A stretch of 12,570 bases of DNA. Origin: Clostridiales bacterium UBA7568 (lineage in GTDB: Bacteria; Bacillota; Clostridia; Oscillospirales; CAG-272). Position numbers and translations under genes: made by a program. Shown here in pieces: positions 6,161-12,486 of the stretch (its first letter is position 1; each line of letters opens with the position of its first letter). The stretch spans positions 231,327 through 243,896 of the forward strand of contig DLLG01000004.1 of assembly GCA_002479075.1 (NCBI GenBank), written 5' to 3'. The notes under the pieces were generated by a model. The model saw only the letters and a list, made by a program, of their open reading frames with translations, had not been told where the DNA came from and did not search any database.

Positions 6161-6982
6161 TCAAATCTTTTCGTAAACGGCAATGCAAAACTGCACACCT
6201 GTATCGAGAGAGGAGAGCGCGTCCAGTTTTTTTCTGTCCTTTTCGGAGGTCTTGTAGCAGTAGGGGGTCATTGAGAAAAGGTCGATTATCTGCACGTTTG
6301 ACGAGAGGTGAATGTCGTACGCAAGTTCTGTTTTATACAGAAGCGTAAAACCCGGAAAGTCAAGCGTGTCAATGACATTTTCGTATGGCACGTCATAGAC
6401 GGCTTCCTTCAGCCCCCAGAGATGACGTTCAAGAGGGAACACCCTTATCATCTTCGCGCCAGGCGCGGCAATCCTTCCGAATTCCTTCGGCTCGTGCGGT
6501 GCGAAAAGGTTCAGAATCAGGTCTGCCGATTCGTCCGCAATCGGGAGAGAAAATGCGCTTGCTACGGCGAGCGATACTCCGCAGTTCCGCTTTCCGGCGG
6601 CGTCGAGAGCTTTTTTTGAGATGTCGATACCGTAAATATCGCACGGGATGTTCTTTTCCGAGAGCGTTTTTGCAAGGTGCTCCGTGTAATAACATTCGCC
6701 GCAACCGACGTCGACTATTGTTCCGCCCTGCGGGATAAGCCCCGCCGCTGTGCGGGAAACCTCGTCGCGCAGGCGGTCATAATGACCGGAGGAGAGAAAC
6801 CTCGTCCGCGCGGAGACCATTTCTCCGTCGTCGCCGTGGCGCTTTTTGGACGAAGCCTGCGACATAAGCAGGTTTACATATCCCCTGCGCGAAATATCAT
6901 AGCTGTGACCGGAGGGGCACTTCATCTGCGCGCCCTCTTTTTCGAGTCTCTGCCCGCAGACGGGGCAAGTGAACATTGACAT
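6161..6982 (-). CDS. rlmA: 23S rRNA (guanine-N1)-methyltransferase, RlmA type
   Basis: An S-adenosylmethionine-dependent enzyme that methylates N1 of a guanine in helix 35 of 23S rRNA (G745 in the Gram-negative type; G748 in the Gram-positive TlrB type, which affects tylosin-class macrolides). It has 273 residues. An N-terminal zinc ribbon has Cys6, Cys9, Cys22 and His26 (CPVC...CPSGH), followed by SYDISRRGYVNLL (27-39), typical of the family. The methyltransferase fold starts with VDVGCGEC (90-97) and continues with IYGIDISKKAL. The FAPHEPKEFGRIAAPG and PLERHLWGLKE segments match the family. The ATG at 6982 is chosen because AAAGGAG lies 8 bases upstream; a TTG at 7000 would start inside that site. 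Which guanine is modified cannot be decided here. Confidence 0.92.
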   Translation of the reverse strand: MSMFTCPVCGQRLEKEGAQMKCPSGHSYDISRRGYVNLLMSQASSKKRHGDDGEMVSARTRFLSSGHYDRLRDEVSRTAAGLIPQGGTIVDVGCGECYYTEHLAKTLSEKNIPCDIYGIDISKKALDAAGKRNCGVSLAVASAFSLPIADESADLILNLFAPHEPKEFGRIAAPGAKMIRVFPLERHLWGLKEAVYDVPYENVIDTLDFPGFTLLYKTELAYDIHLSSNVQIIDLFSMTPYCYKTSEKDRKKLDALSSLDTGVQFCIAVYEKI

Positions 6983-7008
6983 TTTTTTCGCTCCTTTCAA
7001 AGCGTTAT

Positions 7009-7022
7009 ATACAAAAGTATAA
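7009..7022. promoter_or_regulatory. ATAC-N4-GTATAA element, copy 2
   Basis: ATAC-AAAA-GTATAA lies 26 bases upstream of the rlmA start, overlapping its probable -10. The same 14 bases recur upstream of ylmH (7829-7842). One of five exact copies in the window. Confidence 0.45.
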
Positions 7023-7048
7023 TATCTGAAATTACCTGTATCTGTCGA
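7019..7048 (-). promoter_or_regulatory. Probable promoter of rlmA
   Basis: On the minus strand, TCGACA (7048-7043, five of six), an 18-base spacer, and TATTAT (7024-7019, five of six). It lies in the end of ylmH and the 49-base gap. Cotranscription with ylmH is also possible. Confidence 0.4.
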
Positions 7049-7808
7049 ATATTATGACGATTCTGCCTTTTTTGGAGACGCCGTCCGAGGAGATGATTTT
7101 CGCCTTTCCCGCTCCACGCAGAACGACCTTGTCACCGTCCTTTACGGGCGAGTCTGGCTTTGACATTCTGACGTCGTTTACAAACACAATTCCGAGCGCA
7201 ACAGCCTCCTCCGCCTTTGAGCGCGAAAGAGAAAATATTGCGGAGAGAACGCCGTCAAGGCGCATAGAGGCAACCGTATCCCGCCTGCGCTCGATGTTTT
7301 GCTCCGGAATTTTTACCTCCGAAAGCGGAATTTCTTTAATCGAAAGCGGAACCCGCCCCGCTTTTTTATAATCGGAGAGGATGAACTTCGCCATATGCGA
7401 AAGGACGAAAATATCCGCCGAGCTTTCTGAAACGAGAATATCGCCGACAGTCTCCCTCTCTATTCCGAGCGCGAGCACGGAGCCGAGGATGTCCCTGTGC
7501 GAAAGAGCGGGTGAGCCCTGTGCCCAGGTGCAACGCAGAGCCTTTACGGGAGCCTCGTCCGACTGCTCATAAAAGAACGAAGGGAACATTTCGTCCGGAT
7601 AAAAATCGGGGACGAAAGCGCAGATGACCCTCTCTGCATTTTCATATCCGCCAAAGAAGATTGCGCGCGCCTTTTCGGCGGCGCAGAAGCGTTTTGCTTC
7701 CGAAAGGGAGGTCGCATCAAGAAAAGAAGTTGACTCTATGCAGTCCCTTTCCCGACAAAGGCGGAGCTTGTCCGCAAGGCGGGAAACGAGCAGATCTTTT
7801 TCGTTCAA
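7032..7808 (-). CDS. ylmH: YlmH-family S4-domain RNA-binding protein
   Basis: A 258-residue protein of the YlmH family, ribosome-associated RNA-binding proteins that in many Gram-positive bacteria are encoded near division genes (sepF, divIVA); here the context is different. The N-terminal part has the family's FLDATSLSEAKRF and FFGGYENAERVICAFVPDFY segments. A middle domain contains HRDILGSVLALGIERETVGDILV. The C-terminal S4 domain is about residues 178-240 (VASMRLDGVLSAIFSLSRSK ... GIVFVNDVRMSKPDSPVKDGDKVVLRG), with the tail KKGRIVIIFDRYR. The start is the TTG at 7808, because GGAGG lies 8 bases upstream and no ATG is well placed; an upstream reading would pass through the terminator of the deacetylase operon. 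A role in ribosome quality control or assembly is suggested by studies of the family and is not visible here. Confidence 0.9.
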   Translation of the reverse strand: MNEKDLLVSRLADKLRLCRERDCIESTSFLDATSLSEAKRFCAAEKARAIFFGGYENAERVICAFVPDFYPDEMFPSFFYEQSDEAPVKALRCTWAQGSPALSHRDILGSVLALGIERETVGDILVSESSADIFVLSHMAKFILSDYKKAGRVPLSIKEIPLSEVKIPEQNIERRRDTVASMRLDGVLSAIFSLSRSKAEEAVALGIVFVNDVRMSKPDSPVKDGDKVVLRGAGKAKIISSDGVSKKGRIVIIFDRYR

Positions 7809-7828
7809 CGCTTTCACCTCCGAAAGTA

Positions 7829-7842
7829 ATACAAAAGTATAA
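7829..7842. promoter_or_regulatory. ATAC-N4-GTATAA element, copy 3
   Basis: ATAC-AAAA-GTATAA, identical to copy 2, lies 20 bases upstream of the ylmH TTG. On the minus strand it contains TATACT, a possible -10, but I find no good -35 at the right distance. Confidence 0.45.
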
Positions 7843-7846
7843 AATT

Positions 7847-7878
7847 CCGAAAGCCTTGATGATACAAGGCTTTTTCGG
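7847..7878 (-). terminator. Terminator of the deacetylase operon
   Basis: On the minus strand, the arm CCGAAAAAGCCTTG pairs with CAAGGCTTTCGG (12 bp, two bulged A residues) around a 6-base loop, followed by AATTTTATACTTTT. It starts 1 base after the stop codon of the second deacetylase gene. The T-run is interrupted, so efficiency may be moderate and some readthrough into ylmH is possible. Confidence 0.65.
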
Positions 7879-7879
7879 T

Positions 7880-8695
7880 TTACAATTTTATTGTTTCTCC
7901 GCCTTTTATGCAGACGGTTTCGCCGCCGCAGCTTGCCCAAATGTCCGCCGCGGAAGGGTTATAAACAATGCTTCCGTCGGCTGACATTAAGAGCGCACGC
8001 TGCGCCGCAACATAATCATAAATTTCGATATTCGTTGCGTACCAGACATCGGGAAGACCGGAAAGGGAAGCGCAGATCTGCTCCGCAAGCTCCCAGTTGT
8101 CTGCTCTGTCAAACTCGAAGCTGTGCCCCCAGATATAGAGCACGCCGCCGTAGCACCCGGGCTGATCCGCCCATTGCGTTTTGAATTTTTCGATGACGGC
8201 GGGCGCGGACGTATGGTGGCAGGAGGGCGTCCAGTCGAGAAAATCGGAGGGGAGGGATAGGGTGCCCGTCGAGCCTGCATTTCGGCAATAAGCTATGCCG
8301 AGGGCATTCATCGCAGCGACGGTATCGCTGTTTTTCCCGCCGTACGGAGTTGCCATTCCGCGGACAATCCCGCCCGAAAGCTGCTCGAGCGCGGCGCGAC
8401 CGAGCGAAATTTCCCGGACCTGTCCCGTGAGCGGCAGGCGTTCGAGATGAGGGTGGGAGTATGTGTGGCAGGCGATTTCGTGTCCCGCATAGAGCGAGCC
8501 GAGCTCGCCCGAGGAGACGACCGTCTCGCCGTCAAATCTTGAAGGAATGAGGTTGAAGGTCGCCTTCATACCGTACCTGTTGAATATTTCAACAAGGCGT
8601 CTGTCGGCTTTGTCACCGTCGTCATAGCTGAATGTGACGGCAAAGTGCTTCCCTCCGGGGAAACGGTCGGTTTTAAGCGTTTTTCTTCCGATCAT
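7880..8695 (-). CDS. Polysaccharide deacetylase-family protein, copy A
   Basis: A 271-residue protein of the NodB-fold carbohydrate esterase group, metal-dependent enzymes that remove N- or O-acetyl groups from glycans. Motif 1 is FSYDDG (22-27) with Asp25 as the likely base and Asp26 as metal ligand; most relatives have TFDDG. Motif 2 is HTYSH with ligands His77 and His81. Motif 3 is RGMATPYG (112-119), motif 4 DWTPSCHH (154-161), and motif 5 LYIWGHS with His191. The small C-terminal part (YNPSAADIW ... GGETIKL) also occurs in copy B. There is no signal peptide, so a cytoplasmic small-molecule or sugar-nucleotide substrate is possible. The start overlaps the stop of copy B in ATGA, with no separate strong ribosome site, which suggests translational coupling. 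The overall family pattern (YIWGHSxExD, YATNIEIYDYV) is familiar from gut Firmicutes and Bacteroidetes; the substrate is unknown to me. Confidence 0.88.
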   Translation of the reverse strand: MIGRKTLKTDRFPGGKHFAVTFSYDDGDKADRRLVEIFNRYGMKATFNLIPSRFDGETVVSSGELGSLYAGHEIACHTYSHPHLERLPLTGQVREISLGRAALEQLSGGIVRGMATPYGGKNSDTVAAMNALGIAYCRNAGSTGTLSLPSDFLDWTPSCHHTSAPAVIEKFKTQWADQPGCYGGVLYIWGHSFEFDRADNWELAEQICASLSGLPDVWYATNIEIYDYVAAQRALLMSADGSIVYNPSAADIWASCGGETVCIKGGETIKL

Positions 8696-9513
8696 ATAGT
8701 AACTGTCGATATTTTCGGGATTTTGAGGGGCTGATCGTCAACGGATATCCAAAGGTCGATGTCCGTCGGGTTATAGAATGTTTTTCCGTCCACCGAGCGA
8801 CGGAGAGACTTCAGCGCTATAACGTAATCGTAAATTTCGATGTTCGTTGCAAACCAGATGCCGTCCGCGTCGTCTGCAAGTGACGCGAGAATTCCCTCAA
8901 GCTGCTCCCACTGAACGGGATAATCCTTGTTGTCGAGCTCGTAGCTGTGCCCCCAGATGTAGAGTACGCCGCCGGCGCGCCATATCGCCTTTTCGACATT
9001 GTATTTGAACTTTTTTACAAACGGCTCACATTCGTTATGATGAGTCGTCGGGTTCCATATTCTGAAGTCGGAGGGGAGCTCGAAGGTTCCCGTCGATGTT
9101 GCCGTTCTGCCGTAGACAAGCGAAGCGGTCTTCATTGCGGCAAAGGTCGTGTCCGGACTGTAAGTGCCAAAGGGATACGCAAGCCCGCGGATTATTCTGC
9201 CAGTAGCACCTTCGATTATCTGCCTGTCGCGGATGAGCTCGTCATACTGGTCCTGCACGGACATTCTCTCAAGATGCGGATGGGAATACGAATGGCAGGC
9301 GATTTCGTGACCCGCGTAAAGGTCTTTCAGCTCTGCGGTCTTTATTCCTGTGCCGTCCGTTCTTATCAATGAGGAGGAAATGAGGTTGAAGGTGCATTTC
9401 ATATTGTATTTATTGAAAAGCTCAACGAGGCGTCTGTCTGCGGCGCCGCCGTCATCATAGCTGAAGGTTGCGGCATAGCGCTTGCCGCCGACGTATCTGT
9501 CATATTTTATCAT
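8692..9513 (-). CDS. Polysaccharide deacetylase-family protein, copy B
   Basis: A 273-residue paralogue of the next gene in the operon, with which it shares nearly every motif in the same order. Catalytic and metal residues are present: FSYDDG (17-22; Asp20, Asp21), HSYSH (His74, His78), RGLAYPFG (109-116), WNPTTHH (153-159) and LYIWGHS (His189), then ATNIEIYDYV and YNPTDIDLW. The ATG at 9513 is chosen because AAAGGA lies 10 bases upstream; a TTG at 9540 is in frame but lacks a ribosome site. It has no signal peptide. As first gene of the operon it has a probable promoter at 9553-9581. The two copies differ at many positions outside the motifs, so the duplication is not recent. Two forms may act on different acetylated sugars or form a heteromer; this is inference. 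Confidence 0.88.
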   Translation of the reverse strand: MIKYDRYVGGKRYAATFSYDDGGAADRRLVELFNKYNMKCTFNLISSSLIRTDGTGIKTAELKDLYAGHEIACHSYSHPHLERMSVQDQYDELIRDRQIIEGATGRIIRGLAYPFGTYSPDTTFAAMKTASLVYGRTATSTGTFELPSDFRIWNPTTHHNECEPFVKKFKYNVEKAIWRAGGVLYIWGHSYELDNKDYPVQWEQLEGILASLADDADGIWFATNIEIYDYVIALKSLRRSVDGKTFYNPTDIDLWISVDDQPLKIPKISTVTI

Positions 9514-9552
9514 AGAAAAAGCATCCTTTCGTTTGCACAACTTTACAGATAC

Positions 9553-9581
9553 ATTTTACAGCAAGCGGCGGGCTTTTTCAA
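9553..9581 (-). promoter_or_regulatory. Promoter of the deacetylase operon
   Basis: On the minus strand, TTGAAA (9581-9576), a 17-base spacer, and TAAAAT (9558-9553). The -35 lies inside an AT-rich inverted repeat (9574-9594). Confidence 0.6.
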
Positions 9582-9594
9582 GCGTTTTGAAAAA
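9574..9594. repeat. Inverted repeat between the divergent deacetylase and wecB promoters
   Basis: Arms TTTTTCAA and TTGAAAAA around 5 bases (8-bp stem). It overlaps the -35 of the deacetylase promoter and ends 14 bases before the wecB -35. It could be an operator; no terminator is needed here because the genes diverge. Confidence 0.4.
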
Positions 9595-9608
9595 TATCCG
9601 AAAAAACT

Positions 9609-9638
9609 TTGACGGCGGAAGATGCTTTGTGATATAAT
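9609..9638 (+). promoter_or_regulatory. SigA promoter of wecB
   Basis: TTGACG (9609-9614, five of six), an 18-base spacer, a perfect TATAAT (9633-9638) and an extended -10 TGn. The wecB start codon is 30 bases downstream. Confidence 0.85.
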
Positions 9639-9668
9639 AGTAAAAAACGAAAAAGGCGGCTCTCGGAT

Positions 9669-10766
9669 TTGAAAAAGATAATGGCTGTGCTCGGCACAAG
9701 GCCGGAGGCTATCAAAATGTGCCCTGTGATAATTGAGATTAAAAAGAGAAAAAACGTTGATTTATACGTTTGTATAACCGGTCAGCACAGGGAAATGCTC
9801 AGGTCTGTGCTGGATATTTTCGGCGTCAGGGCTGATTGTGATCTTGATATTATGAAAGAGGGGCAGTCCCTTGCGGATATAACGAAGGCTGTTCTGGACG
9901 GAATTTCCGAGGTGCTCGAAAGGGAAAAGCCGGACGTTGTTCTGGTGCACGGAGACACGACGACGGCGTTTGCCGCGTCGCTTGCGTGCTTTTATAAAAA
10001 AATTCCCGTCGGTCACGTTGAAGCCGGACTGCGCACTTACGACGTTTATTCCCCGTACCCGGAGGAGTTCAACCGTCGCGCAATCGACATAACCGCGAGC
10101 TATCTCTTTGCCCCGACGAAGCTCTCCGCTGAAAATCTTCTTCGCGAGGGTGCGGACGAAAACAGAATTTTTGTGACGGGGAACACGGCAATCGACGCTC
10201 TGCGCCTGACCGTCAGAGAGGAATATTCCTCCCCGATAACGGAAGCGGCGACGGGCAAACGTATCATTCTTCTGACGGCGCATCGCAGGGAAAGCCACGG
10301 CGAGGCGCTTCGGGGGATATTCAGAGCCGTGCGCAGAATTGCGGACGAATTTGATGATGTTATGATAGTTTATCCCGTGCATCCGAATCCGACCGTCAGG
10401 GCGGCGGCGGAAGAGACGCTTTCCGGCCACGAAAGAATAATGCTGACGGAACCGCTTGACGTCATAGCCTTTCACAACCTTATGGCGAAGAGCCGATTTA
10501 TTATGACGGACAGCGGCGGGATTCAGGAGGAGGCGCCTTCGCTCGGAAAGCCGGTGCTCGTTCTGCGCGACGTTACGGAGAGACCGGAGGGGGTCGAAGC
10601 GGGTACTCTGCGCATTGCGGGAACTGACGAAGAGAAAGTTTATCTTGCCTGCAAAAATCTCCTTTGCGACGAAACCGAATACGCAAAAATGTCCGCGGCT
10701 GAAAACCCGTACGGCGACGGAAAAGCCTCCCGCAGAATTGCGGATATTCTTCTCTCGGAAAGCTGA
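9669..10766 (+). CDS. wecB: UDP-N-acetylglucosamine 2-epimerase (non-hydrolysing)
   Basis: Interconverts UDP-GlcNAc and UDP-ManNAc, the donor precursor for wall teichoic acid linkage units and other ManNAc-containing glycans; cytoplasmic. It is also called mnaA in Gram-positives. The 365 residues match the family's full length. Signatures in order: GTRPEAIKM (9-17), GQHREM (38-43), VHGDTTT (93-99, with Asp96), GHVEAGLRT (115-123, with Glu118), PEEFNRRAID (131-140), VTGNTAIDAL (169-178), TAHRRES (203-209, with His205), PVHPNP (236-241) and TDSGGIQEEAPSLGKPVLVLRD (280-301). The TTG at 9669 gives the classic MKKIM start and has AAGGCGG about 9 bases upstream; the ATG at 9681 has no ribosome site. 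One ATAC-N4-GTATAA element lies inside codons 32-37. No terminator is seen before the next gene. Confidence 0.96.
   Translation: MKKIMAVLGTRPEAIKMCPVIIEIKKRKNVDLYVCITGQHREMLRSVLDIFGVRADCDLDIMKEGQSLADITKAVLDGISEVLEREKPDVVLVHGDTTTAFAASLACFYKKIPVGHVEAGLRTYDVYSPYPEEFNRRAIDITASYLFAPTKLSAENLLREGADENRIFVTGNTAIDALRLTVREEYSSPITEAATGKRIILLTAHRRESHGEALRGIFRAVRRIADEFDDVMIVYPVHPNPTVRAAAEETLSGHERIMLTEPLDVIAFHNLMAKSRFIMTDSGGIQEEAPSLGKPVLVLRDVTERPEGVEAGTLRIAGTDEEKVYLACKNLLCDETEYAKMSAAENPYGDGKASRRIADILLSES
9764..9777. promoter_or_regulatory. ATAC-N4-GTATAA element, copy 4 (within wecB)
   Basis: ATAC-GTTT-GTATAA; with flanks TTATAC-GTTT-GTATAA it is a 6+4+6 perfect inverted repeat. It is the only exact copy inside a coding region, 95 bases after the wecB start, encoding part of LYVCIT. 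Confidence 0.35.
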
Positions 10767-10799
10767 AAATCCAGCTGCCACGTGGATATTTTGCGTATT

Positions 10800-10813
10800 A
10801 TACAGGAGTATAA
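10800..10813. promoter_or_regulatory. ATAC-N4-GTATAA element, copy 5, with ribosome site in the loop
   Basis: ATAC-AGGA-GTATAA; with two more bases on the left the arms are TTATAC and GTATAA (10798-10813). The central AGGA plus the first G of the right arm is the AGGAG ribosome site of the ECF S-component gene, whose GTG start is 6 bases past the element. Confidence 0.45.
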
Positions 10814-10819
10814 ATCAAA

Positions 10820-11353
10820 GTGAAGGTCAAAATAAAAAGAATGGTTATGGCGGCGGTCTGCCTTGCGCTGTGCTATGTGCTCCCGTTTCTGACGGGGCAG
10901 ATTCAGGGCATAGGAAAGATGCTTTGCCCGATGCACCTGCCTGTTTTCATCTGCGGGTTTGCCTGCGGAAGATGGTGGGGACTGGCGGTCGGGCTTGTTG
11001 CGCCGCTTTTGCGCTCCGTGACGCTTGGTATGCCGCCGATGTTTCCGGACGCCGTTTCTATGGCGGCGGAGCTTGCGACGTACGGCTTTATGGCTGCTGT
11101 CATATATGACGCTCTGCCGAAAAAGTTACCTTATACATATATATCGCTCGTTTCGGCAATGCTCTGCGGCAGGGCGGCTTGGGGAGCGATGAGATATATC
11201 GTTTCCGGCATTTCGAAAACCGAATTTACTTTTCAGATGTTTCTTGCGGGAGCTTTTGCCCGCGCCGTTCCGGGGATAATCGTTCAGCTGTTGCTCGTTC
11301 CGGCGACGGTTGAGGTTCTGCGGCGGACGGGAAATATATGCAGGGAGAGCTGA
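10820..11353 (+). CDS. ECF transporter S component (substrate unknown)
   Basis: A 177-residue, strongly hydrophobic protein with about five to six membrane segments (roughly 8-25, 37-55, 54-68, 81-98, 106-128, 138-162). It resembles the substrate-binding S components of energy-coupling-factor transporters, which take up vitamins or metal ions with a shared EcfA-EcfA'-EcfT module. The segments GKMLCPMHLPVFICGFACG (32-50) and RSVTLGMPPMFPDAVSMAAELATYGF (65-90) match a clostridial S-component type I know as annotated only by fold. No energising module lies in this window, as is usual for group II S components. No riboswitch is seen in the 53-base gap after wecB, so the substrate cannot be inferred. 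The GTG start has AGGAG 11 bases upstream, in the loop of a small inverted repeat. Confidence 0.8.
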   Translation: MKVKIKRMVMAAVCLALCYVLPFLTGQIQGIGKMLCPMHLPVFICGFACGRWWGLAVGLVAPLLRSVTLGMPPMFPDAVSMAAELATYGFMAAVIYDALPKKLPYTYISLVSAMLCGRAAWGAMRYIVSGISKTEFTFQMFLAGAFARAVPGIIVQLLLVPATVEVLRRTGNICRES

Positions 11354-11397
11354 CGTTTTCAAAGCGCATTACCGCCTTGCAAACAGAGGGGAAACTA

Positions 11398-11426
11398 TTG
11401 ACAAATCAAAAAGATTGATATATAAT
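11398..11426 (+). promoter_or_regulatory. Perfect SigA promoter of galE
   Basis: TTGACA (11398-11403), a 17-base spacer and TATAAT (11421-11426), both exact matches to consensus. The spacer contains the inverted repeat ATCAA-N5-TTGAT (11405-11419). The galE ATG is 43 bases downstream of the -10. Confidence 0.92.
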
Positions 11427-11469
11427 GTAGTCTCAAAAAAGCAAAGAAAAATACAGGAGGTTGAGAATT

Positions 11470-12486
11470 ATGAGTATTTTACTTGCAGGCGGCGCGGGAT
11501 ATATCGGCTCGCATACAGCGGTCGAGCTGCTTTCCGCCGGATATGATATCGTCATTGCGGACAACTATTCAAACAGCAAGCCGGAGGCTGTGCGCAGGAT
11601 AAAGCAGATAACGGGGAAGAATTTCCCGATGTATGAGGTTGACATTTGCGACGGAGATGCGCTTTCCAAGGTGTTTGAAAAGGAGCATATCGATACGGTC
11701 ATCCATTTCGCAGGGCTCAAAGCGGTCGGCGAATCAGTAGCTCAACCCATCAGATATTACAGAAACAACCTCGATTCAACGCTTACTCTCCTCGAAACGA
11801 TGAAGAAATATGATGCGCATAACATCATTTTCTCCTCCTCCGCAACGGTTTACGGAGATCCGGACGAGGTGCCGATAAAGGAGACGGCTCCCGTCGGCAG
11901 ATGTACAAATCCTTACGGCTGGACAAAATATATGATCGAGGTCATTTTGCAATCGGCGGCAAAGGCGGATCCTGAGCTTTCCGTTGTTCTCCTCCGCTAT
12001 TTCAACCCGGTCGGCGCTCACGAGAGCGGACTCATCGGCGAAGATCCGAACGGTATCCCGAACAACCTTATGCCGAGAATTGCGCAGACGGCTGTTGGCA
12101 AGCTCTCGCAGATGACTGTTTTCGGAACGGACTATCCGACAAAGGACGGCACCGGTGTGCGTGACTATATTCACGTTGTTGACCTTGCCAAGGGTCACGT
12201 TGCAGCGGCGGATTACGTTGGTGCGCATAAGGGCGTTGAGGTGTTCAATCTCGGGACAAGCGTCGGTTACAGCGTTCTCGAAATGATCTCAGCTTTCGAA
12301 AAGGCTTGCGGAAAAGAGATAAAGAAGGTTATGCTGGACAGACGTCCCGGCGACATTGCGGAATGCTACGCAGATGCTACAAAGGCGAAGGAGGTCCTTG
12401 GCTGGCAGGCAGAAAAGAGCCTTGACGATATGTGCGAGGATACCTGGCGCTGGCAGACAAAGAACCCCAACGGCTACGACAAATAA
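11470..12486 (+). CDS. galE: UDP-glucose 4-epimerase
   Basis: Interconverts UDP-galactose and UDP-glucose, linking galactose use (Leloir pathway) with supply of UDP-Gal for surface glycans; cytoplasmic, NAD-dependent, short-chain dehydrogenase fold. It has 338 residues, the length of E. coli GalE. The NAD-binding GGAGYIGSH is at 7-15, DICD at 58-61 and HFAGLKAVGES at 79-89. The active site is SSSATVYG (122-129, Ser124) and Tyr149-x3-Lys153 in NPYGWTKYMIE. Further family motifs are LRYFNPVGAH, GTGVRDYIHVVDLAKGH and RPGDIAECYAD. The ATG at 11470 is chosen because AGGAGG lies 9 bases upstream; an in-frame TTG at 11461 directly follows that site. It has its own consensus promoter. A tandem palindromic repeat array starts on the base after the stop. 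Confidence 0.97.
   Translation: MSILLAGGAGYIGSHTAVELLSAGYDIVIADNYSNSKPEAVRRIKQITGKNFPMYEVDICDGDALSKVFEKEHIDTVIHFAGLKAVGESVAQPIRYYRNNLDSTLTLLETMKKYDAHNIIFSSSATVYGDPDEVPIKETAPVGRCTNPYGWTKYMIEVILQSAAKADPELSVVLLRYFNPVGAHESGLIGEDPNGIPNNLMPRIAQTAVGKLSQMTVFGTDYPTKDGTGVRDYIHVVDLAKGHVAAADYVGAHKGVEVFNLGTSVGYSVLEMISAFEKACGKEIKKVMLDRRPGDIAECYADATKAKEVLGWQAEKSLDDMCEDTWRWQTKNPNGYDK

Noticed and set aside
5803..6348. A plus-strand open frame rich in Val and Gly
   Set aside because: It is the complement of the Thr/Pro linker of the amidase (ACN/CCN codons give GT/GG-rich antisense) and runs through the amidase promoter.
9762..10781. A 339-residue open frame on the minus strand opposite wecB
   Set aside because: It mirrors the full wecB gene, has a basic, low-complexity composition, no ribosome site and no recognisable motif; wecB has all its family signatures.
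4725..10813. LexA (SOS) boxes as identity of the ATAC-N4-GTATAA elements
   Set aside because: The spacing matches the Gram-positive box (GAAC-N4-GTTC) but the half-site bases do not, and ogt lacks a copy.
10767..10819. Riboswitch ahead of the ECF S-component gene
   Set aside because: Only 53 bases separate it from wecB and no TPP, FMN, folate or cobalamin riboswitch signature fits; only small inverted repeats are present.
11355..11384. Imperfect hairpin after the ECF S gene as a terminator
   Set aside because: The arms GTTTTCAAAGCG and CGCCTTGCAAAC pair with two mismatches but no T-run follows.
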